Shown here: positions 1 to 7,793 of the stretch, piece after piece | How the letters are laid out: every line of letters starts with the position of its first letter | How positions within the stretch are numbered: position 1 is the first letter of the stretch | Source: an uncultured Mediterraneibacter sp. | Lineage (GTDB): Bacteria > Bacillota > Clostridia > Lachnospirales > Lachnospiraceae | Length of the DNA: 47,403 bases | Assembly (NCBI GenBank): GCA_944384505.1 | Contig: CALWTQ010000024.1 | Coordinates: 1-47,403 of the forward strand | Reading direction: 5' to 3' | Position numbers and translations under genes: made by a program | The notes under the pieces: model-generated | Databases searched by the model: none | The model's input: the letters and a program-made list of their open reading frames with translations, nothing else | Told to the model about the DNA's origin: nothing

Positions 1-35
1 TTGAAAAATTCCTTGATGGCCTCGGTTCTCGTCAT
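1..35 (-). CDS. start of a small mobile-element protein (partial, runs off the left edge)
   Basis: Only the first 11 codons are present, reading MTRTEAIKEFF on the minus strand. A GGAGG sequence lies 8 nt upstream of the ATG, so the start is well supported. From memory, proteins beginning MTRAEAIK-x-FF are common directly downstream of relaxase genes in Clostridia mobilizable elements. The gene follows the relaxase tail at 129-374 by about 90 bp, in the same direction, which fits that arrangement. Its function is not known and the rest lies outside the window. Confidence 0.5.
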   Translation of the reverse strand, partial: MTRTEAIKEFF

Positions 36-128
36 TGGCGGCACCTCCATTCCTGCCTCCATTATACCGGGAAAATCTGACCGCGCCCAGGGGTTTTTGA
101 AAAGTCTGGTAAAGGCGCACAACCTCCG

Positions 129-374
129 CTATTCCAGCTCGTTATTTCGCTGTCTCTGCGGTTCGGCCTCCCTCGGCTTTTCCAGCAGGGCCTCCACATT
201 CTGGCGGAGGGTGTTGTACTCCCGCTCCTCCCGCTGGGCTTTTCTATATTCCGATTGCAGGGCGGCCTTCCTGGCGGTGAGCTCGTCCATCTCGGCCCGG
301 AGCCGCTGGGTGGCGGGCAGGGGTACGGCGTCCAGGCGTTTCAGCTCCCTTGCCGCCGCCTCAAACAGGATGAT
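129..374 (-). pseudogene. C-terminal fragment of a relaxase/mobilization nuclease from another element
   Basis: On the minus strand an open frame of 81 residues begins IILFEAAARELKRLDAVPLP and ends with NNELE and a TAG stop at 129-131. It is rich in Ala, Arg, Glu and Leu and reads as the coiled-coil tail of a MobA/VirD2-type relaxase found in Clostridia mobilizable elements. An in-frame TGA at 375-377 blocks it upstream, and no nuclease domain or start codon remains. It is therefore a truncated copy, separate from the intact ICE relaxase at 13077-14369. The family call rests on recognising the tail, not on catalytic motifs. Confidence 0.6.
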
Positions 375-509
375 TCAGTCCTGTAGCAGAGTTATTACTG
401 GAAGAACTGAAAAAGAACTTTGAGGTAATTTAATTATCTTCTTAATTGCTGGAATTAAATTTCCGGCAATTTGGACACTTATATAAATCATTCTAATTTT
501 GAGTCAGCA
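375..509. other. junction between the relaxase remnant and the ICE, with an imperfect palindrome
   Basis: This gap separates the broken relaxase from the last ICE transfer gene. It is A+T-rich, unlike the G+C-rich sequence at 1-370. At 444-471 there is an imperfect palindrome with arms AATTGCTGGAA and TTTCCGGCAATT around a short A/T centre. A second short inverted repeat, ACAGGA and TCCTGT, lies at about 365-384, on the break point itself. No convincing gene is seen. It could be an old recombination junction, a recombinase site, or simply the 3' end of the transfer operon. Confidence 0.4.
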
Positions 510-2303
510 TCATATTGTGCCATAGCCAAGAATGGATTGGTCACTAACCGGGTACTGATGTTGCCACACTCCCCGGACACTCTCCCCATTCACCCTTGTA
601 CTCGTATTTCCCTCCACGGTATAGACAATCCCATTCTCACATTTCTCCACGATTGCCACATGATCCGGTACACTATCGCCTCCCCAGTCAAAGAAAACCA
701 GAGTTCCCGCACTGGGCGTACTTCCTGATGTCTGCCATTTCCCATGATTCTGGAACCATGACATACCGTCAGAACATAAAGAAAACTTCGGCATTGCTCC
801 GCTCTCAATCAATCCTGCCTGTTCTCCGCACCAGCTTACAAAGCAGGCGCACCATTCCTGATAGGAACCGAATCCATACCAGCTCCAATATTTCTGACCG
901 TCACTGGCTCCGATCTCATTCTGCGCGACCGTCACGATCTGCTGATTTCCGAACAATCCGGCAAATATATTTCCTCCGGAATAGTATCTCTGCACATGGG
1001 GAACATACTCCGGATCACCATACCCTGACCAGCCGTGAGCTGCCGCCTGTTGCTGGCTGAATTCCAAAGCATTCTCCAGGCTATATCCCCCATAGTTCGT
1101 GAGCGCCCATCCTATGTACCCATTTCCATAATTGTATCCCTGCCAGCTAAGCTGCAGTTTTCCCATATCCGCCGGACTCTCACACCCGGCCTGATTGACA
1201 CAGTCTGCATAATACTGCACGCCTACCTGTATAGAATACTCTGGATCCTGAATGGCACCGGGGCTGTTTGGATAACGAGTATTATAAGGACACTCGCTGG
1301 CCTGCATGGGATCTGTACCTCTGCCTCCACTCTCCTGCATCATGATGGCCTGGATAGAGGCAACGTATTCCGGAATCCCATACTGGGACGCATATTTCTG
1401 AATGGTAGCAGTATAAGCCAGAACTTCCTGACTGAGAGGCTCCGCACTGCTGTTATCTGAAAAAGCAGCAATCCCGCCTATCACACCGAGAATAATAACA
1501 AGAAAGACTGCAGCACTGCCCGCAGAGATTACTGCCAGAGCAGAACGTACGGCGGTTACGGCTGTCTTCGCCGCTGTTTTCAAGCTGTGGATCGCCCGTT
1601 TTGTGCCTTTTGCTGTCTTTCCTGCCGCATTTTTCCCCTTAATAGCAAGCTGCTTTCCTGCCTGATAAGTTCTACGGCTCTGCCCCAGAACAGCATCACT
1701 GCTTTTACTCATTTTCTCCATCCGGCTTTTAGATTTGATGCGTCCTGCAGAGGAATATGACAGCTTCTCGGGATCACCCGCTGTTCTTTTCCCAGCAGAT
1801 TCAGCCGTCTCCTGTACTGCCCGCGCCCCTTCCTTCGCCCTGTTACGGAGCTGTTCTGTCTGTTTTTCATGAATTGCAGATTCTTCCGGCCGGATTCCCG
1901 GCTCTCTTTGTGGTTTCGCTCCTGAAGAATATATCCCTGTGGGTGGTTCTGCGGATTGTCTGTCTGGAAAGCTGCCTGTATCATTCTGCGTTCCCTCGGA
2001 ATATCCTGTATATGCAGACTTCTCTCGACATTTTTTTGCTGTTCTCTGAGCCGTCTTTTTCCCAGCTCCCCATGCCGCACGAGCACCTGTATCTGCTGTC
2101 CGCTCCATCCCGCTCTGCAAACGGTCACCTGCCTCTTCCGACATAGACTTTCCTTGTCCTGCAGACGGTGCAGAAAAAAGGGAGCCTTTTACGGCGTCAC
2201 CCGATTTCACTGTGATATCCCGTACCAATTCCTTTGGCAGCCTTGCCGCTCCATCCCGGATTTTCAAGGTCCTGTCCGTCTCTCTTGTCTTAATGTCCGG
2301 CAT
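510..2303 (-). CDS. CwlT-like cell-wall hydrolase: membrane anchor, lysozyme-like domain, CHAP peptidase
   Basis: This 597-residue protein probably opens peptidoglycan for the conjugation channel (VirB1-like role). Residues 1-245 are charged and low in complexity. A membrane segment lies at about 248-283 (TAVTAVRSALAV to GVIGGIAAFS). A lysozyme-like domain follows at about 295-450, with the probable catalytic Glu in AIMMQESGGRG, and then a C-terminal CHAP domain with Cys in EWCACFVSWCG and His in DHVAIVEK. This is the order of CwlT proteins of Gram-positive ICEs. The ATG has a strong upstream sequence (GAGGAGGTGGTTT). It is the last gene of the transfer operon as seen here. The catalytic residues are assigned by motif reading only. 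Confidence 0.9.
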   Translation of the reverse strand: MPDIKTRETDRTLKIRDGAARLPKELVRDITVKSGDAVKGSLFSAPSAGQGKSMSEEAGDRLQSGMERTADTGARAAWGAGKKTAQRTAKKCREKSAYTGYSEGTQNDTGSFPDRQSAEPPTGIYSSGAKPQREPGIRPEESAIHEKQTEQLRNRAKEGARAVQETAESAGKRTAGDPEKLSYSSAGRIKSKSRMEKMSKSSDAVLGQSRRTYQAGKQLAIKGKNAAGKTAKGTKRAIHSLKTAAKTAVTAVRSALAVISAGSAAVFLVIILGVIGGIAAFSDNSSAEPLSQEVLAYTATIQKYASQYGIPEYVASIQAIMMQESGGRGTDPMQASECPYNTRYPNSPGAIQDPEYSIQVGVQYYADCVNQAGCESPADMGKLQLSWQGYNYGNGYIGWALTNYGGYSLENALEFSQQQAAAHGWSGYGDPEYVPHVQRYYSGGNIFAGLFGNQQIVTVAQNEIGASDGQKYWSWYGFGSYQEWCACFVSWCGEQAGLIESGAMPKFSLCSDGMSWFQNHGKWQTSGSTPSAGTLVFFDWGGDSVPDHVAIVEKCENGIVYTVEGNTSTRVNGESVRGVWQHQYPVSDQSILGYGTI

Positions 2304-2345
2304 AAACCACCTCCTCTTCTGTCACCACCGTTTTCACATATTCTT

Positions 2346-3137
2346 TTACCCCCGGACCGGTTCGTTCTTCTGTCTTTGGGGTATCCCGCTAGAAGTCTGC
2401 TGATCCGATTTTAGCTCCTGTATACTCTCCCTGACAGAAGTACGTGCCTTTTCATCTCTGGCTGTCAGCAGGTCCATCTTTTTCAGCAGATTTTCTGTCC
2501 GCCGTTCCATTTGTTCCATGAACATCAAGCCCTGAAACATCTGTTTCTGGATTTCAAAAATTACGCCTTTCTCTGGATCCCGGCTGCTGATCTGCTTTAT
2601 CTTTTTCCCCGTCAGCGCTCTTCTTGCATTCCCCATATGCTGTTTTGCCGCATGGAACTCGTCTGCTATATTCCCCAGCTTTTCAATTCCCTGATCCGCT
2701 TTCACAATCGCCATCCGGAGCAGGCGCTGCACCCGGAAAGTCATCCTCGGCAGATGGCTGGCTTGGATAATCCCGGAAAGCGCCTTCCTGCCTTTGGATT
2801 TTCCCGCCTGAAGTGCCTGCTCTACTTTTCCGAGAAAGGCTTGCTTTAAGTTCTCAAGGGCCTGTTTTGCATCGTCCATTCTTCCTGACACTGCCTCTAC
2901 GATCTTTTCCACATTTGCACGGACTCCTTTATTTTCAATCCCGGAGAGCTGCTCCCTCATTTCCGTCAGCTGAGAGAGAACTTCCTCCATTTTTGTTTCA
3001 ATCCCATCAATATAATCTACCATCTGCACATCCTGCTTTTTTTCCTGTTCCATCCCGTTCTGTTCCAGCAGAAGGAACAGTTCTTTTAGATTTTCCTGCT
3101 CTTTCAGCGGAACTTTTAAGGCGTTTTCTTTTTCCAT
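2346..3137 (-). CDS. DUF6674-like coiled-coil protein of the transfer operon
   Basis: A 263-residue soluble protein dominated by helical, charged sequence with no signal peptide or membrane segment. The start is near NLKELFLLLEQNGMEQ, followed by a segment resembling the DUF6674 pattern (VDYIDGIETKMEEVLSQL). The tail is hydrophilic. DUF6674 proteins are found between the VirB4 and wall-hydrolase genes of Clostridia ICEs; their role is unknown. The first ATG (3143) is only 2 nt from AGGAGG, so the ATG at 3137, with 8 nt spacing, is preferred. It sits 42 bp before the hydrolase gene and about 80 bp after virB4, in one operon. Confidence 0.7.
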   Translation of the reverse strand: MEKENALKVPLKEQENLKELFLLLEQNGMEQEKKQDVQMVDYIDGIETKMEEVLSQLTEMREQLSGIENKGVRANVEKIVEAVSGRMDDAKQALENLKQAFLGKVEQALQAGKSKGRKALSGIIQASHLPRMTFRVQRLLRMAIVKADQGIEKLGNIADEFHAAKQHMGNARRALTGKKIKQISSRDPEKGVIFEIQKQMFQGLMFMEQMERRTENLLKKMDLLTARDEKARTSVRESIQELKSDQQTSSGIPQRQKNEPVRG

Positions 3138-3214
3138 TGGCATTTCCTCCTTTCAGGCAACAGGACAGCCGCAGGATACTCCTGCCTGCTGTCCTGTATC
3201 TCATTTACTTTTCA

Positions 3215-5593
3215 CTATGAAACTTTATTTCCGAATCCGTTTTTCGCATTCTGACCTCCCAGGAGAGATTCCCCAGGGGTAGTTGACATCAGCCGGAAGA
3301 GGGAATCCCGGGGATGGCTGTTCTCAAACGGAACAATATTTCCGGAACAGCGGATCAGACCGGATCCTGCCTTTACATTAGTGATATATCCCAACTGGTC
3401 CTCAGAAATATTCAGGATCCGTGCCAGTTCTTCCCGGTCTGTGGCCGCCTGGTTCAGCATAATGATAAACTCACTGTTTGCAAGCATGAGCCGGGCCGTA
3501 TCGGATCGCAGGACTTCATCCACGTTCTGCGTCATAGCGTTCATGAACCCATTATATTTTCGAATCCGCTTCCACAGCTTATAGAAAAATTCTGCGCTGT
3601 ACTGGTAGCGGAATAATAGATAGAATTCATCCACAAAAATCCATGTAGTCTTCCCCTTCCTCCAGTTCTGGATCACCCGGTTAAAAATAGCGTCCAGCGT
3701 CACAAGGATACCGATTGGCATGAGCTGTTCCCCCAGTTCCCGGATATCATAGGCAATGATCCGGCTCTTTGTATTGACATTTGTCTCCTGTGCAAAGGTG
3801 TTCAGGCTGCCGTTGACAAATAGTTCCGAGGACAGCGCCAGATCCCTGGCTTCTTCCTCCGGCTGGAGCATCAGCTGTCGGTACAAATCTTTCAGCGTAG
3901 GGACTTCTCCTTTGTATCCGCTGCGGATATAATCCCGGTAAACATCCGCTGTACACCGGTCCAGGATGGAATGTTCCTTGGCGCTTAAGTTTCCGGCTCC
4001 TACCAGCTGTTCAAATAGCGACAGCACAAACTGGCTTTTTTCAATCAGCGGATTTTTCTCATCCCCATAGGCGCTGTCCATATCCAAGGCATTCAGATGG
4101 GTATCTGACGTTGCCGATACCCGGATCACTTCTCCTTTCAATGCCTCCGCCAGCAAGGTGAATTCCGATTCAGGATCCAGGATCAGGATATCGTCATCCG
4201 GCCGGGAAAGAGCCAACGCTACAATTTCCTCCTTTGCGGAGAAACTTTTTCCCGATCCGCTGACTCCCAGACGGAAGCTGTTGCCGTTTAGCAGTTTTCT
4301 ACGGTCAACCACGATCATATTCTTGCTAACCGCATTCTGCCCGAAGTAAACGCCGCCGTCATGCATGATCTCCTGCGTATGAAATGGGATCATCACAGCC
4401 GTGGACTCTGTTGTCATGGTACGCAGGGCATGGATCTTCTTCAGTCCGAAAGGAAGGACCGTCTGCAGACCGTCCAGTTGCTGCCACCGAAGTACAGAAA
4501 GCTGGCAGAGCATTTTTCTCGCCGTAGATTTCAATGTATCTGTATCTGCGTCAAGCTGTTTTTTACTGTCTGCCATATGGACCAGCGTCAGGATTCCGAA
4601 CATCATCCTCTGGTCACGGGTGGTCAGATCATTTAACATTTCCTTTGTCTCTGTCCTTTGCAGTTCCATATCATAAGGCACGATAGCGGAGAAATTGTTG
4701 TTCTCATTCTGCCGTCTCTGCCAGTTTGTTACATTCGTCTCGATGCCAAGCAGCTTGTTCTGGATTTCTTTTACCGCTTCGTCCGTAGGCACTGGCAGGA
4801 TATCGATGGACAGCATCAGGTTCCGGCTTAGGTCGCAGAGTTCTTTGATCATGGTATCTTTGACATAATTGGCATAATCCTGCATATACAGAACCCGGCC
4901 GTACCGTCCGTTAATCTTAAAATAATCCTGAAAAAATTCCATAGAATCCGGTGCGATCCAGTCCTTAAAGCTGTGTCCTTTCTTTGCAAATGCTTTCAGG
5001 TCGAATTCCAGACTGGGAGATTCTTCTTCACGGAAAAAATCACGAAAAATCTTCAAACGTTCCCCGGCATCCAGCTCCTCACCTGTGGATGAGAGTTTCG
5101 AAAAATATGCCATAATCTCTGTTCCCACCCGTGAGAAAAAGGTTCTCGCCTCATCAATGCTCTTTTTATAAACACTGATGGTAAGATACCTCTCCCGGAT
5201 AATACTGTTATTCGTCTCACTGATCTTGGTACGGAGCATCTCGTTATATTCTTCCCGATAGTGATTCAGGCCGTCTTCTCGCATTGGCAGAAGGATGGAA
5301 CGCTCAAATTCCTCCTTATCGATCCTCCGGTTGTTGATAGTGATCTTCGCTGTAGCCCCGGAATCCAGAGCATTTAAAAGTTCTGAATACTTCATCAGCA
5401 GATCCCGTTTATCTTCTTTGTCTGCAATGTAATAATTGATATCTGTAAAACGGAAAGACTTGGAATATAGTTTCCCGGTCTTAAAAATCCCGTCCGGCCA
5501 GACACACTGGATGGGGATTGCCTGCTGAACAGATTTTGGGATTTTAAATTTTTCCTTTTCCTGTCGTAATGTCTGATGCAGTGTTTTAATCAA
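3215..5593 (-). CDS. virB4: VirB4/TraE-family conjugation ATPase
   Basis: This 792-residue ATPase powers the type IV secretion channel. Walker A is GVSGSGKS at about 443-450, and Walker B is WIFVDE at about 648-655, followed by FYLL. The N-terminal half (1-400) is the usual VirB4 cap, with long helical stretches. LNALDMDSAYGDEKNP and the TQNVDEVLRS stretch near the end are also typical. The start is TTG, 6 nt after a GGGGGG sequence, and overlaps the prgI stop by 8 bp, so translation is likely coupled. Full length, with no break seen. Confidence 0.95.
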   Translation of the reverse strand: MIKTLHQTLRQEKEKFKIPKSVQQAIPIQCVWPDGIFKTGKLYSKSFRFTDINYYIADKEDKRDLLMKYSELLNALDSGATAKITINNRRIDKEEFERSILLPMREDGLNHYREEYNEMLRTKISETNNSIIRERYLTISVYKKSIDEARTFFSRVGTEIMAYFSKLSSTGEELDAGERLKIFRDFFREEESPSLEFDLKAFAKKGHSFKDWIAPDSMEFFQDYFKINGRYGRVLYMQDYANYVKDTMIKELCDLSRNLMLSIDILPVPTDEAVKEIQNKLLGIETNVTNWQRRQNENNNFSAIVPYDMELQRTETKEMLNDLTTRDQRMMFGILTLVHMADSKKQLDADTDTLKSTARKMLCQLSVLRWQQLDGLQTVLPFGLKKIHALRTMTTESTAVMIPFHTQEIMHDGGVYFGQNAVSKNMIVVDRRKLLNGNSFRLGVSGSGKSFSAKEEIVALALSRPDDDILILDPESEFTLLAEALKGEVIRVSATSDTHLNALDMDSAYGDEKNPLIEKSQFVLSLFEQLVGAGNLSAKEHSILDRCTADVYRDYIRSGYKGEVPTLKDLYRQLMLQPEEEARDLALSSELFVNGSLNTFAQETNVNTKSRIIAYDIRELGEQLMPIGILVTLDAIFNRVIQNWRKGKTTWIFVDEFYLLFRYQYSAEFFYKLWKRIRKYNGFMNAMTQNVDEVLRSDTARLMLANSEFIIMLNQAATDREELARILNISEDQLGYITNVKAGSGLIRCSGNIVPFENSHPRDSLFRLMSTTPGESLLGGQNAKNGFGNKVS

Positions 5594-6035
5594 CCGTATC
5601 CCCCCTTCCTTTAGATTTTTTTACTGTTTGCTTTTGTCTCCTGTTCTTTTTGCTCCGTTTCTTTTCGATCACTTCCGCCCCATTTTCACAGCTGCGGATT
5701 CCGGCCTGCCGCATTTCATCCAAACACTGGACATATAGATTTTCCGAGCGGAAGACCAGCTTCTTCGGATACAGGATCTCCGATTTGATCCACGCCCAGG
5801 CAAATTGTTCCAGCGTCATCTGGTGATAAGTAAAAAAACCGCATCCGGCAAAGGGTGCGGCCGCCAGGACACTCATCCAGCCTGTAATCTCTGTTCCCAG
5901 CAGATCCTTCAGCCCCAGATATACCCCCGTTGCCGCTGCTACTGCCAGCAGGGAAAAGAAACACTGGCGCATACTCAGGCCAAAGAAAAAGGACTCTTTA
6001 TAGTCCTGTATCTCTTTATTCATTTTTACTTCCAT
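5586..6035 (-). CDS. prgI: PrgI-family (VirB3-like) inner-membrane transfer protein
   Basis: A 149-residue protein with two hydrophobic segments near residues 24-47 and 52-72 and a basic C-terminal tail rich in Lys and Arg. Small, N-terminally membrane-embedded proteins directly upstream of virB4 are the PrgI family, equivalent to VirB3. The ATG at 6035 follows GGAGG by 7 nt; the internal ATG four residues later has no better site. The 3' end overlaps the TTG start of virB4, so the two products are probably made in step. Confidence 0.85.
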   Translation of the reverse strand: MEVKMNKEIQDYKESFFFGLSMRQCFFSLLAVAAATGVYLGLKDLLGTEITGWMSVLAAAPFAGCGFFTYHQMTLEQFAWAWIKSEILYPKKLVFRSENLYVQCLDEMRQAGIRSCENGAEVIEKKRSKKNRRQKQTVKKSKGRGDTVD

Positions 6036-6046
6036 TTGTGTTCCTC

Positions 6047-6481
6047 CTACCGTTCCATCTGAGACTTCTTTTTATCTTTTGTTTTTTTATTCTTTTGCAC
6101 TTCCTGCAGTTCCGGATGCTGTTTTAGAAATTTTTCAACGCCTTCCGGATCAAGTTCTTTTAGCCGGTTCATATCAAATGCCACTTTTCGGAACGTACAG
6201 AAACCAGATTGAGCAGTTTCATCCAAAATTTTGCCCAGCTTATGCTTTTGAATAAAACGAATCTTTTCTTCACTGAAATTATGGTCAATATATGCTTCGT
6301 TTGCTTCTACTGGTGCATAAGTCAAATTGACAGTCAAATCTGCAAAGGACTCCCAGCCTCCCGAATCCTTTGAAAGCATACCTATATACAGCCGGTTTCC
6401 ATACATATAACTTCCAATCTCCAGCCGGATTTTTTCCTTACCAAATTCCCAGTCATAATCTAATATCTGTGCTTTTTTCAT
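6047..6481 (-). CDS. DUF4313 family protein
   Basis: A 144-residue soluble protein. The centre matches the DUF4313 pattern: GGWESFADLTVNL, then a segment ending YIDHNF, then FIQKHKLGKIL, and finally LKELDPEGVEKFL. The C-terminus is a Lys-rich tail. DUF4313 proteins are scattered through Clostridia conjugative elements and have no assigned activity. The gene lies between the VirB6-like and PrgI genes with gaps of about 10 bp on each side, so it is cotranscribed with the secretion machinery, though nothing shows it is part of the channel. Confidence 0.75.
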   Translation of the reverse strand: MKKAQILDYDWEFGKEKIRLEIGSYMYGNRLYIGMLSKDSGGWESFADLTVNLTYAPVEANEAYIDHNFSEEKIRFIQKHKLGKILDETAQSGFCTFRKVAFDMNRLKELDPEGVEKFLKQHPELQEVQKNKKTKDKKKSQMER

Positions 6482-6491
6482 TTCACGCCTC

Positions 6492-7334
6492 CTATAATCC
6501 CATCATTTCTTTTACAATTCGGTCAGATGCCTTGATTGCCCCTACCAGTACCAGCAGGTTAAAGATCAGTTCTGCCACATAGCTCCATACGATATTGACC
6601 GCCGACAGGCTGCTGTCCGCGACGGCGGGCGGGCTTGCCGCAAATACAGAAAAGATAATACATGCCAAAGCAATGACTGCCCCTTCCAGACACACACCTG
6701 CATAGGAATGGATAAAATTCTTTCCGGTACTCTGGGTTGGCTCCCCTGCGAAAGTTGCCAAGGGGATGGGGGCCAGTGCCGTATACATATACAGCTTGAA
6801 CATCCTCCCATACACGGTCAGGATCATAATAAAAGACAGCACTGTGATCAGAAGGCTTCCAAGCAGGGTGACGATCCACAGTGGGATGGAATCCAAAAGT
6901 CCTACGTTTTCAATACTCTCTATCATCTCCTCCGGTATAGATAATGCCTGAGAGCTTCCGTCCATCCCAGAGGATCCCATGATCGTGGACACCACGCCCT
7001 GAATAATGTTGAAAAGCGCCATCATCAGTTCCAAACCATAGCCGATTGCACCTTTGGCAAGGGCAAACCGTACGAACATCTTCACCGCCATCTCCGGGCG
7101 CTTCATATCCGCATAGCTGGAACAAGTCTTTACTACTCCCACGGCAAAAAACAACACAAGAAGACCGTAACCGATTCCGATAAGGGCATCGTGAATAGTC
7201 AGCATGACATTCCAAATATCTCCGCCCTTAAAAGTCTCCGGACTCTGAGTCAGGAGTTGCCAGATCTCCGACATCTTAGAGTTCCATGTCTCAAGTGCAT
7301 TATTTAAGTTCTGGACGATCCAGTTATCACTCAA
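6492..7334 (-). CDS. VirB6/TrbL-like multi-spanning transfer protein
   Basis: A 280-residue integral membrane protein with five or six hydrophobic spans, for example ALIGIGYGLLVLFFAVGVV near 50-68 and LWIVTLLGSLLITVLSFIMIL near 150-170, and more before the C-terminus. The order (Maff2, this gene, DUF4313, PrgI, VirB4) and topology match VirB6/TrbL proteins of Tn1549-like elements, which form the inner-membrane part of the channel. The start is TTG, 10 nt after GGAGG. No clear hydrophilic lytic domain is fused to it. Confidence 0.85.
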   Translation of the reverse strand: MSDNWIVQNLNNALETWNSKMSEIWQLLTQSPETFKGGDIWNVMLTIHDALIGIGYGLLVLFFAVGVVKTCSSYADMKRPEMAVKMFVRFALAKGAIGYGLELMMALFNIIQGVVSTIMGSSGMDGSSQALSIPEEMIESIENVGLLDSIPLWIVTLLGSLLITVLSFIMILTVYGRMFKLYMYTALAPIPLATFAGEPTQSTGKNFIHSYAGVCLEGAVIALACIIFSVFAASPPAVADSSLSAVNIVWSYVAELIFNLLVLVGAIKASDRIVKEMMGL

Positions 7335-7411
7335 TAATGTTCCACCTCCATTCTTTCAGAATGCAGAGAACAGACCAGCGGGCTGTTCCCCGCTGTACCG
7401 GTGATATCAGA

Positions 7412-7777
7412 TCATCCTGTGATCAGGTTTAAGATCTCTCTTGCGAAGGTGATCACAACCCCTCCCGCAAGAGTCAGGAATCCGTTTGCCCTCTGGCTTG
7501 GATCCTGACTTTTCAGTGAAAGTCCGATCTGCACAATACCGAAGCCTAACAAGATCAGGCCAATGGCCCGGATCAGAGAAAAGACAAAATCGGACAGGTT
7601 ATTAACTACCGCAAGCGGATCGCTGGAAGCGAACACCGGGATTCCCCCGACCGTCAGCGATAAGGTGACCGCCATATAGACAAGGAAAAAGCGCCGCTGT
7701 GCCTGACTCATCGGCAAGGGACGCTTTTCCTGTTTCTTTCTATTTCTGTATGCACTTATTTTCCTGATCAAATGCAA
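7412..7777 (-). CDS. Maff2-family small membrane protein (VirB2 pilin-like)
   Basis: The conserved part (DPLAVVNNLSDFVFSLIRAI, then GLILLGFGIVQIGLSLKSQD and a second hydrophobic stretch ending REILNLITG) is the Maff2 family found next to VirB6-like genes in Clostridia ICEs. The N-terminus has a basic region and a hydrophobic segment ending VFASS, which looks like a signal peptide. Signal plus two short membrane helices is the layout of VirB2-type pilins, so a pilin-like role is likely but inferred. The best start is TTG at 7777, 8 nt after GGGAGG; an ATG at 7810 has no comparable site. Confidence 0.75.
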   Translation of the reverse strand: MHLIRKISAYRNRKKQEKRPLPMSQAQRRFFLVYMAVTLSLTVGGIPVFASSDPLAVVNNLSDFVFSLIRAIGLILLGFGIVQIGLSLKSQDPSQRANGFLTLAGGVVITFAREILNLITG

Positions 7778-7793
7778 TCCACATTCCTCCCAT

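Noticed and set aside
1-423. Plus-strand 140-codon open frame
   Set aside because: It is the mirror of a minus-strand relaxase tail; its product is Ser/Arg-rich without any domain, while the minus strand reads as a known coiled-coil tail.
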